A DNA stretch of 64,000 bases from Adiantum capillus-veneris. Its lineage: Eukaryota; Streptophyta; Polypodiopsida; Polypodiales; Pteridaceae. This document shows positions 23,457 through 34,692 of this stretch, piece after piece (position 1 is the stretch's first letter; every line of letters begins with the position of its first letter). A model generated the notes under the pieces. That model was not told the DNA's origin. It worked only from the letters and a program-made list of their open reading frames with translations, and did not search any database. The DNA lies in contig CM043965.1 of assembly GCA_014529385.2 (NCBI GenBank), positions 17,683,912-17,747,911 on the forward strand, read 5' to 3'. The position numbers were made by a program, and so were the translations under genes.

Positions 23457-23977
23457 TTTATCCTCTTTTGTTTACCATAAACACAATCTTCACAGAACTC
23501 TAAGTCCACTTCTTTCAAACATGGTAGAAGCTTCTTTGTTTGAAGGATTTGCATTTCTTTGGCACTCATATGCCCAAGCCGGTAGTGCCACACCGCACTG
23601 TCAACTTCTGTAGTTGTTGCACAAGCTGAAGGTTGCGTGCTAATAGTACACAAGTAAAGTGTACCAACCTTTTCTCCCTTGGCAACCACCAAAGATCCCT
23701 TTGAGATCTCCCACCATTTACTTTTGAATGCAATGTCGTGACCTTTATCGTCCAATTGTCCTGTAGAGATTAAATTTTTGCAAAGAGAAGGAACATGCCT
23801 AACATCTTTAAGCCTCCATTCACTTTCGTTAGCAGTTTTGACACAAACTGTACCTTTGCCGATAATTCCACAAGCTTCATCATCTCCCAAGTATACATAC
23901 CTAGAATTACCTTTGATGTAATCTTGGAACTGTTGCTTGTGTGGTGTCGCATGGAATGAAGCCCCATAATCTACTAT
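23453..23977 (-). pseudogene. copia protease remnant and integrase zinc-binding domain
   Basis: Directly after the TAG the frame reads IVDYGASFHATPH. The copia aspartic protease motif is D-S/T-G, so the Ser is replaced by Tyr. Further on, WHYRLGHMSAKEM and CEDCVYGK form the HHCC zinc finger of the copia integrase (GAG-pre-integrase domain), and this stretch of 145 codons is intact. Confidence 0.8.
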
Positions 23978-24837
23978 CTAGGAGTTAGACACATTGTCTA
24001 ATGAGAGAATTAGAGCATCTTGCTCTACTTTACCTGCCACATTATGTTGGCTTGTTGTCTTGAGACTTCGACTCCTTCTTCTTCTTTGACCAACAATCCT
24101 TCTTGACGTGGCCCTTCTTGCCGTAGTTCCAACATTCAAGAATTGACTTTGTGCGCGACTTGCTCCATCTTGAGCGATCACGATCCTTTTGGTTTTTGAA
24201 CCTCTCCTTAGGCCTTCCTCTTGTTTCCACTGATAGTGCAACACTTGATGATTCTCCTATGCTTCTCCTTCGCATTTCCTCACTTAAGAGAACATCATCA
24301 AACTTAAGAGAATTTGTGCCAGAAATAGGATTACTTACAGCCATCACAAGGCTGTCCCATCCCAACTATCCGGTAGAGATGACAGTATAAGGAGAGCTCG
24401 CACTTTGTCATCAAAATTGATTTTCACAGATCGAAATTGACTTATGTTTGTGTTAAATTCATTTAGGTGTTATGCAACTGAACCATTCTCTGCCATCTTT
24501 AGATTGAGTAAGCGTTTCATGAGAAATACCTTATTGGATGCCGATGGTTTCTTGTACAAGTTGTCAAGTGACTTCATCAAGTCCTCCGTGGTCTTCATCT
24601 CCAAAACGTTGAAGGCCACTATTGATGCCAAGCTTAACCAGATTGTTCCAGTGCCTTTCGATCAAGGACAATCCATGCTTCATCTGCCATCATTGCGGGC
24701 TTCTTTGTAAGACCGCCTAGTGACAAATAGAGGTCCTTCTGGTAGAGATAGTCTTCAATCTGCATCTTCCAATGTTGGTAGTTTTTACCGTTGAACTTCT
24801 CGATCTTGAGCTTCCCTTTCTCCACCATTACTCCCAC
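23978..24837 (-). pseudogene. copia gag and nucleocapsid/protease junction
   Basis: The start codon at 24,837 opens a frame containing IEKFNGKNYQHWKMQIEDYL, the N-terminus of copia Gag (retrotran_gag/DUF4219 type). After frame breaks, the nucleocapsid zinc knuckle appears at about 24,105-24,150 as CWNYGKKGHVKKDC: the second Cys of the CCHC box is Tyr (TAC), which would disrupt zinc binding. The downstream frame ends in a TAG (23,978-23,980) where copia proteins usually have Trp before the protease active site. Confidence 0.75.
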
Positions 24838-24883
24838 TCAATTCAAGGAATCCTTTCCTTGAGATAACTTAGCTACGAGCAAA

Positions 24884-24899
24884 CCTTGATCTGATACCA
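24884..24899 (-). other. copia primer-binding site
   Basis: Minus strand reads TGGTATCAGATCAAGG two bases after the 5' LTR, complementary to the 3' end of initiator-Met tRNA apart from changes after position 10. Confidence 0.85.
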
Positions 24900-24901
24900 G
24901 T

Positions 24902-24982
24902 TGTTAGGAAATATGACATAGCTAAGTAGATAATTGAGTAGATTACTTAATGGAGAGAGATAATTTACACACAAGAGATTAT

Positions 24983-25038
<56 letters not shown>

Positions 25039-25695
25039 ACATGATATACGTGGTTCACACAATGTGGGCTACGTCCACGGGAAAGCAGCCACTCAATGGC
25101 TTTAGTACTTCAAAAAAAGAAGTAGGTTAAAAAGGGATTATACCCTTTTGGAGCTCCCGCCTTGCTTCGCTCTCACCACCTCACACCCACCTTGTTGCAT
25201 CAACTTTACACTATGAAATGTGTGTAGAAATGGCCTCCTTTTATAGGCCAAAAGGGCTGCCCTCTCTCATGAGATTCAGCCATGTGTAGCCGCCCTTGTG
25301 TAGATAAGTCCAAATCGGACCCCCAATCCGCCCATGTGTGGCCGCCCTTGAGAAGACAAGTCCTCCTTTGAAATCGGCCACCGGCCATTGAATTCGGCCA
25401 TTGGCCACCGGCCATTGACTTCCGACCACTAACCAATCAGCCGACCGGTTTTCGACCACTTTCCGACCGCTGTCCGGCCATAAGATTCTGGCGAAAAGGA
25501 ATATTTCGACGAAGACAGTCTCGAACTTAGGCTTGAGACTGGGCGTGAAAATTTTTGGTTTTCGACGAGTGATTTTATTTTCCGGTGAGTTATTTTTCTT
25601 CACGCACGATGGCTATTACTCATAATGGGGACCTTACAAATGTGCGTTTTTAACACAAAAAATTACAAGGGGTAAATCTGGCTCCATACTTAACA
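24902..25695 (-). repeat. copia 5' LTR
   Basis: Plus-strand ends TGTTAGGAAATATGACA and CATACTTAACA; matches the 3' LTR throughout with scattered substitutions and small indels. (GA)n tract at about 24,988-25,033. Confidence 0.9.
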
Positions 25696-25700
25696 GCTTT

Positions 25701-26031
25701 GGAGTTCTCTACCTCATAATGTACTTTTCTAGTGACTCCTTCGTAGCATTTAAAGAAATCTCTAAACTAATAAACACGTTTATGCATAATGGATTTCTAT
25801 AGCTTAAAATAATGAATACCATTATTCAATCTCTTAAGAAAAATGAATGGCTTAGAACTAAAGCCAACACAAATACCATCATCACTATGATGAGGTAGTA
25901 GGCCCCACTCTATAGGTCTACTATCTCATAGAGTGAGTGTGCATGGGTTTAGGTCGAAACACACACACACACAGAATTTGGTACTATGATATTCTTGTTG
26001 TTTTCAAAAACTAACACAACCCCCCCCCCCC
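25701..26031 (+). pseudogene. PLE-2: C-terminal end, hairpin, CA run and poly-C
   Basis: The frame resuming after the copia insertion (FGVLYLIMYFSSDSF ... NEWLRTKANTNTIITMMR) lines up with the PLE-3 C-terminus (IGLLHLLCYYSSNPF ... ENLVSLIR), with a stop at nearly the same place. Both are followed by the same order of features: TAGTAGGCCC with a nearby complement, an AC run, TATGATATTC and a poly-C run (here 26,020-26,031). Confidence 0.6.
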
Positions 26032-28271
26032 TCTCTCGTTCTGAACCCGGAAACTACTAGGTCACTTTATGGTTCCTACTAAAAAATGCCATTAACTTGT
26101 TGAGACCATGGCGCTTAGCCCTTGTTTATTAAACTAGGATCTCTAGTAAGAATTTCTCTGGCACACCGAGTGTGATTTAGCTCACCCTCTTCATTACACC
26201 GTGAAGGCGGCCTTTACTTCCTTGCTATGGATCTCCGCACTCATGGGTATCTGCATGCCAATTAGTGCAACCACACACACACAGGAAGGCAGCCTGGCTC
26301 AGTCATGCTCCTGCTCAGAGGACTGGTAGTCCATCCTCCCTCCACTATTTAAATAGGTGAGGGTGCATCTCTACCCCTCACTTAGCCTGTGTTGTTCTGT
26401 CGTGTTGTTGTTTTTGAGAAGACCTATTGCTTGCTTCACAAAAGGAGCTATGGAGCTCACTACTCAGGTGTCTGAGTTTTTTTTCTACTATCGTGGCTTG
26501 CCTCGCTACTAGTTATGTTGGAATCTTTTTGCTTTAGGTTTACATTAAGCATTCATCTGCTGGCACAGTAAGTTGAGCACTAAATGGTCGTCAAACAATA
26601 GCATAGTGGTGGTTTTTCCGTGCTTCAGGCATTTGCTGGTTGTGATGATGTTGGGTTAGGATGGGCTTCTTGATTGTTGATTACTGTTTTTTTCATACTG
26701 TGTGTAGCAGGTGTATATAGTATATACTTTTCATGAATGATATGCCTTGTATTTTTTTACTCAACATGGAATAAATTGTTAAGGGTGGTCGTTATAAACT
26801 GACACTTACTTCTACTGTTAAAGGAAATTGGTGCTGCTATCACTTGACTGGCTTAAAAACCTAGAATTTCACTTGCTGTTAACGAATTCCTACAGGGTGT
26901 TTTTTCTCCTCGGATGCTAACCATTGATGTACTGGCTCATTACATTACTGGCTTTAAGGAGGTAACTGCATGAGCAGGTATAGTTTGGGATTGGAGTTGA
27001 TAAGCATGGGTTAATGGTTCACTATCTATAACCCATTGGTTGGGCTATGTGATAATGAGGTGTGCCGATTTGATTTCTTGTGCACTATGTGTGGGGGATG
27101 TTGGCCCGGTTGCATTCGGTTGCTATACCAATTCACTTACCAGTTTAATCTTTTACTTCTGCCGCATTTGCTTGGCGGGTGTATATTCTTTTAAAGAAAT
27201 GAATCCATGTTCTGCTGCACCTGCTGCGTTGTAAGAAAAACTTTCTTCATTAAAGTACCTCAGCCAATTAAGGTAAGTATACTTCATGGGACAATTCTAT
27301 GCATTTGACTATATGGTATGTGCCCCTTGGATTGGCATGGGGATGTTATGATGCCGGGTATCTTCTTGTTTGAAAATCGATACTAGCTCTGTTATGGCCT
27401 ATGGTATAATTTTGAGAGGCTTGGCCTGCCAACTGCATTTGGGTATTGATCTATTCGTTGGTTATTTGGTTTTTTCCGATTGCCTACAAGTACTGGGCCT
27501 TTTTCGGTACAGAGTGTCTTGTTAAAGAAATCTGTATTACAAAGACAGATATAGGTTAGAAACAAAAACAATCATGGCAGTTTTTTCTCTAGAGCTTCAT
27601 GGGTTTTACTTCAAGGGCTCCTTGCCACTTTATGTACGTTGAGTTTTATCTGGTTAAAAATACACAGTCTAAAGGATGTTTGGAATTTCATATACCATGA
27701 TGAGCTTGAACCTTATTTAAACTAAACAAACATAAACTAGCTTGATACTTTTTTGAACTTTAAAAGGGGATTATGACACTTGGATTAGAAGGGGTGGTGG
27801 TGGCCTTCTAATCAGAATGATATTTGTAGTTACAAACTTGGGTTGATAAAAAAAGAAGAACATTTTGTACACATATATCACTAAGCTTGTTAAGTTTTTT
27901 AAAAAAAGTTTGTAAGATGGACATGGATAACAACTAGTATGGTCCATTGATACCCGTAAAACACATCCAAGGCTAATTGAATTGTTGTCTTGTTTGGATG
28001 GATGCAGGTAAGGACTCTATCTTATCTTGGAAGGTTTTTTTAACTTTGGCAAGCTATCCTACTCTGGAAGGAACACTCACTAATGACTTGGGAAGTTCAT
28101 TTACTTTCTGCATACTGAAAGGGGATCTCTTTCCTACAAACATTGTACTTAAGTGATTCTAATACTGATTTGTTTTTGTACTTATCTATTCCTTGTTCCA
28201 TTGCCAGCTCTCTTAGAATGTAAAAATTCAATTATGTCTTATTATCTAAGATTTAGCAGCTACACCCACAT
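26032..28271 (+). repeat. PLE-3 left direct repeat (pseudo-LTR)
   Basis: Near-identical to 32,176-34,014 over its length, except for a ~400-bp block (about 27,268-27,670) missing from the right copy. It begins just after poly-C. Direct repeats of this kind flanking an RT, in head-to-tail arrangement, are called pLTRs in Penelope-like elements. No protein was recognised in it. Confidence 0.75.
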
Positions 28272-28880
28272 CCTATACAGAAGGTTTTTCTTTCCAAGAG
28301 AAATCGGGATGCTGGCTTTGGAAATTTTCTTTGAAATTGAGTTCTAAGTTGGACCCAGAGTCTGTAATCCCTTGACCGGTTGACTGGTGTTAGGTGGTCC
28401 CTTTTAGACTCTTTTTCTGGTCCCCTGCTCACGGCTATTATAGTCTTTGACTTTGTCAGTTGAAGGTTTGCAAGCCCAAAAAATTACAATTACTGTTTTT
28501 ACCTTTATTTATGTTTACACTGTTCCCTTTTCAGGACTGCTTACCCTATAGAAAGACAGCTCGCATGAGCACTAATCACAACCGTGAGAATCATGCAAAT
28601 ATTCTCGAACAGATTAAGCTTTAGCTTAAGGACCGTAAACCAAAGAATGCCTTGGCAGTTAGAACTAGACCCTTCCTCTCTAGGAAGGCCAAAGATTGTA
28701 TTACCTACTATGATAAGTATAAGTGAACCTCACCTCACTGTTTTTGCAGACTCTTGCTCTCCCACAAGGATTGGAACTGTCCTCGGAGCCCCTCTCAGTG
28801 GCCACTTCTCTTGTTCTGAGATGTATTAGCAGCTTGGATGCTTTTCAACTAATTTACGATTTGGCTCTTACCTCTGATAA
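28272..28880. other. PLE-3 leader between the left repeat and ORF1
   Basis: Contains a possible early start, MSTNHNRENHANILEQIKL followed by a stop (from 28,566), and degraded frames leading into ORF1. ORF1 probably began in this stretch before frameshifts. Confidence 0.4.
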
Positions 28881-30065
28881 GAAATTATCTGTCTTACATA
28901 TGCTGTCTTTAATGATTGGGTCAAGATTTTAGCAACTTTGGATAAAGGCTCCATGGAAGGAGTAAATTTAATTTCCCAATACATTGCCCAACTTCCTCTG
29001 TTATCCTCACAATATGAGCAAGAGCTTGCTCTATTTTCCTTCTTTGGTGTTGATTTTTCTAACTTTCTTAGGAAGTTATGTGGGCTAAATCCCTCTTTTG
29101 TCTGTGCACTGACCACTCCATCTATTCCACAAACTAGTGGAATCTTCTGTCGGGATAGTGCAACCCTTGAAGCAGCTAAGGAATTTCAGAGTAATCTTTG
29201 CTTCCTCAAAGACTCAAACCTTCTGGAGATGGTGCCTAAAATTTCTACATTTTTTCCTGTCTTGCCCGTAAGACACATAGAAATTGAATCCCTTAGGGTT
29301 GACCATCAGCTTTGGGTCCTAACCAACAAAGCTTTCTTAGCACCTATGTTGAGTGAAACCCGGGTTTACCTTGCCAACCTCCCTGCTTCTACGGTGGAAG
29401 ATTGTAGACTCAAGATTCTTAAAGGAGGGCAATGTTTGGACAAAGGTGAGCTCATCAAAGCACCCTTCAATCTCAATCTCATTGACCACTCCAAGTGCCC
29501 TTCTAATACAGGCCTGTACATCCGTACCAAAGGAAATATGGAATTTGCCAAGAGTAACCCTGATTTTTACACTGAATCCATCTGGAGTGTCTTTCGTCTC
29601 TATGTAAAATGTGCCTCATCCAGCATCATGTGGTTCGATCATACCATTTGGTTTATTCTTAACCATCTGGACTTACTTTTCCCGGAAAAACCTGTGGATT
29701 TTCATCTCTCCCTCATTTGCTCTTGGTTAGGTGTCCAAGCTAAGAAAATTATAATTGCACAGATTGCCTTCAACATCTTTCGTGGACTAATGCTTGATAT
29801 CTTGAAGGAGTTGAAATCTGATGAACCTGGCATTTACTTAACTACCTATGCTAACTTTAAAGGTGTTAAGCTCATCACTAATCTTCTTAAACCTTGTATT
29901 GATGAGGATGACTTCCCTGCTCTCAAAAGGGCTAACTCTTTGATCACCCCCAACTCCTTCACTTCCTTCCTAACACCTAGTTCATCCTCTAACCGTGGAA
30001 GAGTTTGTAGCTTTACAAGAGGAAGAGGCAGGTATTTCCCCATCAGGAACTTCCCTGAATTTTAA
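28881..30065 (+). CDS. PLE-3 ORF1: gag-like protein with an Arg-Gly-rich C-terminus
   Basis: About 394 codons are open from 28,881; a TAA just upstream and similar coding in another frame suggest the true N-terminus was lost by frameshift. The protein ends with SSSSNRGRVCSFTRGRGRYF, an RG-rich nucleic-acid-binding tail. No zinc knuckle and no other domain was recognised. It lies directly before the RT region, same strand, four bases between its stop and the next open frame, so an ORF1/ORF2 arrangement is likely. Long uninterrupted length suggests recent activity or selection. Function is inferred only from position and tail. Confidence 0.55.
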   Translation, partial: EIICLTYAVFNDWVKILATLDKGSMEGVNLISQYIAQLPLLSSQYEQELALFSFFGVDFSNFLRKLCGLNPSFVCALTTPSIPQTSGIFCRDSATLEAAKEFQSNLCFLKDSNLLEMVPKISTFFPVLPVRHIEIESLRVDHQLWVLTNKAFLAPMLSETRVYLANLPASTVEDCRLKILKGGQCLDKGELIKAPFNLNLIDHSKCPSNTGLYIRTKGNMEFAKSNPDFYTESIWSVFRLYVKCASSSIMWFDHTIWFILNHLDLLFPEKPVDFHLSLICSWLGVQAKKIIIAQIAFNIFRGLMLDILKELKSDEPGIYLTTYANFKGVKLITNLLKPCIDEDDFPALKRANSLITPNSFTSFLTPSSSSNRGRVCSFTRGRGRYFPIRNFPEF

Positions 30066-30068
30066 ACC

Positions 30069-32037
30069 TTGGTTATATTGCAGGTTGCTACAAGCCCTTG
30101 CGGAAGAAGAACTCTCAACAAAGTGGATTCGGATAATGGTTTCATCTACATACACTGTCTCTTTCACAATGTACTCCTCGATTGGATTCAACCAAAAAAT
30201 CTTTTTTGTGAGTGTTTTGATCTATTTTTTGGTAATCACAAATTGCTCGACAATATACTCATAGGATGGAAATATCATCATCCCATTAAGAGGTTGATCT
30301 ATAATAACGACTTTCTTTGGTAGGATTTTGTTCCTCATTGTACATGTTTTCAGTTTACCACCTTTTGTAAAACTTTTGAGGCTTTTGGTAACCATGCTTG
30401 CACTTGTGATCTTAGCATGATTGAAAATACTAAAATACGTAGAATTTTGGCCAAAGGGCTCAATCATATACCTAACTCTCCCAAAAACCCGTACCTTGCT
30501 TTATGAGCTATACTAAGCTGTCTCACTGACCTTGTCAGTGCTCTCTGACTGGAGATGACAGTCCTACCAGACTTAAGGGAAGTTGTGAGGGAATGCTTCC
30601 TTCATAAAATTTCACAACTACCTGGTAAATGATGATCATCTGATGATTCTTGGCTTACTTCTTAGCTAACTCTTGAATTTCAAAGGATCTCTGGTAAATG
30701 GTTTGTTGTCAGGCTTGAAAAAAGCTCTAGCTGTGCCACTATTGTTTGCAAATACCTGGCTTGGAAGGTCGCTTGTAATCGAGTATCCGGTAAGGAATTC
30801 TGTCATATTAAATCTACACTTCAAATTGTTACCAATAAAATTGCTAAACACTTAGGGCTTCTAGGCTACTTTGTGCTGAACACTAAGTACCGGTGCTATT
30901 TCCCACTTATAAAAATTCATAAGCATAAGGTGGATATTCGATACCTCCAATTGTATTTTTGCCGATATCACCAAGGATATTACTTTTTGCCTTGACCTTA
31001 TACTATCTGAATTTGAGCTTATTTGTGCCACTAAACAGAAAATCTTCCAGGACTTCTTGCATGTTCAATATAATCCCTTCTGGCTTACAAAAAACTCTAC
31101 AGAGGTCTTGCTTAACCTTCCTCAATAGATCTTCCACATTTTTACTGCTGACATTACACAATGTTATGAAAAGATTCCCCTTGATGGGGATCTTGGCCTT
31201 TAGGATGTTCTTGCCAAGGTGATTAAATTGGCTTTCTCCAATGCTAGAAAGAGGAAGATTTTCTACATCTCTCTTTCCAAAAAACCCAAGTGGATTCACT
31301 TATCTCACTCCGTACAGTCCTTACACTTAAATGAAGCTAAGCTTTGCTCCTACATCTCCTGGCTGCTGAGTAACTGCACTATAGTTTCAAGTGGTCTTTG
31401 CTTTAACCAATGCCTTGGCATCCCCATGGGATTCTCATGCTCTCCACTTATGTATATAATTTACCTTGCTTTCTTTGAATACAAGTGGTGTCTCAAGTCC
31501 ATGGAATCTTACAAGAATAAGCTTTCACAGTTCAAACATACTTATAGATACATGGATGACTTACTTAGTGTCAACAATAGTGACTTCCCCAATGAAATTT
31601 GTCTGATTTACCCTCACTGCCTTAAAGTTGAACCTACCTCTCTCCATGAGACCGTCATACCCAATGGGGTGTTTGGACATCTGCCCAATTTCTTAACCTC
31701 TCTATTTCCCTTCATATCCCATCTGTTGGTGGGTATGATCTTAGGTTTGTGGGGAAAAGGGATCTCCTGAAACTTCCACTTATTGAATTCATAAAAAAGA
31801 ATAGCAATAGGCCTTACAAGGCTGCTCTTAGCTCTTGTATTGGCTTGCTACACCTACTTTGCTATTACTCCTCTAACCCTTTTCTTGCCTGGGAGGAGGT
31901 ATCTTTACTAATAAAAAAGTATTGCCTTAACGGGTTTAATAGAAGTCAGATCTGTAACATTATTATACAAGCTCTCACCCAACATAACTGGCCTGGGCTA
32001 CACTTTAAACAAGAGAATCTCGTTTCTTTAATTAGGT
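30069..32037 (+). pseudogene. PLE-3 ORF2: Penelope-like reverse transcriptase with preserved catalytic motifs
   Basis: Homology continues across a few breaks. A CTC-x-x-F block is followed by GNHACTCDL and ILAKGLNHIP (30,340-30,480). CATIVCKYLAWKVA (about 30,740) and FPLIKIHKHKVDIRY (about 30,900) come next. Motif A FTADITQCYEKIP starts at 31,141, motif B CLGIPMGFSCS at 31,411-31,440, motif C RYMDDLL at 31,546-31,566. From 31,138 to 31,770 the frame is broken only by a TAG at 31,201-31,203; other stops lie at 30,322 and 30,506 and there is a frameshift near 31,690. The C-terminus (31,749-32,037) ends ENLVSLIR. No GIY-YIG endonuclease was seen. A relatively young but inactive copy. Confidence 0.7.
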
Positions 32038-32175
32038 AGTAGGCCCATACACAATGGGCCTACTACCAACCCATTGTGTATGGCCCCTGGGATAGGGCGA
32101 GAGAGCGCGCGCGCGCACACACACACACACGCACTGTGGGAGTATGATATTCCCCCCCCCCCCCCCCCCCCCCCC
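32036..32175. repeat. PLE-3 3'-end signature: nested hairpin, CG/CA run, poly-C
   Basis: Overlapping the stop codon is GTAGTAGGCCC ... GGGCCTACTAC (inverted repeat, ~9-base loop). It is nested with CCATACACAATGGG ... CCCATTGTGTATGG, a second inverted repeat using the same bases, so two alternative stems are possible. Then follow (CG)n(CA)n at 32,105-32,131 and 24 C residues at 32,152-32,175. Confidence 0.65.
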
Positions 32176-34014
32176 TCATCCTTGTTCTAAACCTGGAAAC
32201 TATTGGGTCACTTTATGGTTCCTACTAAAAAATGCCATTAACTTGTTGAGACCATGGGGCTTAGCCCTTGTTTATTAAACTAGGATCTCTAGTAAGAATT
32301 TCTCTGGCACACCGAGCGTGATTTAGCTCACCCTCTTCATTACACCGTGAAGGCGGCCTTTCCTTCCTTGCTATGGATCTCCCCACTCATGGGTATCTGT
32401 GTGCCAATAAGTGCAACCACACACACACAGGAAGGCGGCCTGGCTCACTCATGCTCTCGCTCAGAGGACTAGCAGTCCATCCTCCCTCCACTATTTAAAT
32501 AGGTGAGGGCGCATCTCTACCCCTCACTTAGCCTGTGTTGTTCTGTCGTGTTGTTGTTTTTGAGAAGACCTATTGCTTGCTTCACAAAAGGAGCTATGGA
32601 TCTCACTACTCAGGTGTCTGAGGTTTTTTTCTACTACCCTGGCTTGCCTCGCTACTGGTTATGTTGGATTTTTTTTGCTTTAGGTTTACATTAAGAATTC
32701 ATCTGCTGGCACAGTAAGTTGAGCACTAAATGATCGTCAAAACAATAGCATGGTGGCGGTTTTTTCATGCCTCAGGCGTTTACTGCCTGTGATGATGTTG
32801 GGTTAGGATGGGCTTCTCGACTGTTGATTACTGTTTTTTTTATACTGTGTGTAGCAGGTGTATATAATATATACTTTTCATGAATGATATGCCATGTATT
32901 TTTTTACTCAGTATGGAATAAATTGTTAAGGGTGGTCGTGAAAAACTTGCACTTAATTCTACTATTCAAGGAAATTGCTGTTGCTATTGCTTGACTGCTT
33001 AAAAACCTAGAATTCACTTGCTGTTAACGAATTTCTACAGGGTGTTTTTTCTCCTCGGGTGCTAACCATTGTTGTACTGGTTCATTACATTACTGGCTTT
33101 AAGGAGGTAACTGCATGAGCAGGTATAGTTTGGGATTGGAGTTGATAAGCATGGATTAATGGTTCACTGTCTATAACCCATTGGTTGGGCTATGTGATTA
33201 TGAGGTGTGCCGATTTGATTTCTTGTGCACTATGTGTGGGGGATGTTGGCCCGGTTGCATTCGATTGCTGTACCAATTCACTTACCAGTTTAATCTTTTA
33301 CTTCTGCCGCATTTGCTTGGCGGGTGTAAATTCTTTTAAAGAAATGAATCCATGTTCTGTTGCACCTGCTGCATTGTAAGAAAAACTTTGTTTATTAAAG
33401 TACCTCAGCCAAAGGATGTTTGGAATTTCATATACCATGATGAGCTTGAACTTTATTTAAACTAAACAAACATAAACTAGCTTGATACTTTTTTGAACTT
33501 TAAAAGGAGATTATGACACTTGGATTAGAAGGGGTGGTGGTGGCCCTCTAATCAGAATGATATTTTTAGTTACAAACTTGGGTTGATTAAAAAAGAAGAA
33601 CATTTTGTACACATATATCACTAATCTTGTTAAGGTTTTTTAAAAAATTTTGTAAGATGGACATGGATAACAACTGCTATGGTCCATTGATACCTATAAA
33701 ACACATCCAAGGCTAAGTGAATTGTTGTCTTGTTTGGATGGATGCAGGTAAGGACTCTATCTTATATTGGAAGGTTTTTTTTAACTTTGGCAAGCTATCC
33801 TACTCTGGAAGGAACACTCACTGATGACTTGGGACGTTCATTTACTTTCTGCATACTGAAAGGGGATCTCTTTCCTACAGACATTGTACATAAATGAATC
33901 TAATACTGAGTTGTTGTTGTACTTATCTATTCCTTGCTCCATTGCCAACTGTCTTTTGAATGTAAAAATTCAATTATTTCTTATTATCTAAGATTTAATA
34001 GCTACACACACACA
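32176..34014 (+). repeat. PLE-3 right direct repeat (pseudo-LTR)
   Basis: Second copy of the 26,032-28,271 repeat; carries the internal ~400-bp deletion at about 33,412. Ends in GCTACACACACACATG, where the left copy ends GCTACACCCACATCC. Confidence 0.75.
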
Positions 34015-34692
34015 TGCTAGTATAGTTAGGAAAGGTACTATTTCTCATGAACACATAACTTACACACACACATTAACACGGGCCCTAATTTAATCTTGTA
34101 GTATCTAAACCGAGCTTCTTCTTCTCTCATTAAAAAGTTGTTGCATTCCCTCAGCAAACATAAATCATTTGAGGTGTATGAAGACCTTGGACAATGTCTT
34201 GTCCCCACATGGGTATGTGCATGTTCGTACACTTACTCTGATATTTATATTGAGGTCCTACCTAAAACACTGTAAGCAGTGCTTAGTGGCTTTCCTTCCC
34301 TCAGTTCCACTCTTAAGTCCACTTGGTGCATGCACCAAAGCTTCCCTCTCCCCATATCACCCAAGTGGTCTGCCAAAATTGGGTATTTTTTAAATACCTT
34401 CTAGTTGAGTAACTTTGTCACACCTAAAATTACCTACCCTGATTAATGCTTTATTCATGCTGTGTAATCCACTCCTATTCTATTATTAGCTCGCATACCG
34501 ACTAACCTCTCTGACATCGTTATTACTTGCACGGGCAATAGACGAGTACATAACCTTGTATCACCTATTTGCAAGGAGTGTCAAGGCACAAACACACGCG
34601 CTCCTGCACACAAACAAAACCCGCTTCGTACTCATGGTTCCTTAGATCCTTGCTCGCTTATCAAGATTGCATCTCTCTCTCTCTCTCTCTCA

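Larger units (their letters stand above)
20199..25695 (-). mobile_element. Complete Ty1/copia LTR retrotransposon inserted in PLE-2
   Basis: Minus-strand element of 5,497 bp with LTRs at 20,199-20,987 and 24,902-25,695, both TG...CA. It is flanked by the 5-bp duplication GCTTT (20,194-20,198 and 25,696-25,700). The primer-binding site and polypurine tract are in the right places. Domain order gag-protease-integrase-RT-RNase H is the copia order. The polyprotein is broken by several frameshifts and at least two in-frame stops, so it is not autonomous. Confidence 0.93.

Noticed and set aside
27268-27670. Intron present in one PLE-3 repeat and precisely lost from the other (GTAAGT near its left edge)
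   Set aside because: Joining at the GT/AG-like borders does not give the sequence of the shorter copy; a plain deletion fits better.
25701-34014. Hammerhead ribozyme in the PLE repeats
   Set aside because: PLEs can carry hammerhead motifs, so I looked for CTGANGA with a matching GAAA and stems, but found no convincing set by eye. A covariance-model scan would settle it.
1-34014. GIY-YIG endonuclease domain for the PLEs
   Set aside because: No GIY...YIG pair with the downstream Arg/Glu was readable in any PLE frame; the PLE-1 5' end is outside the window.
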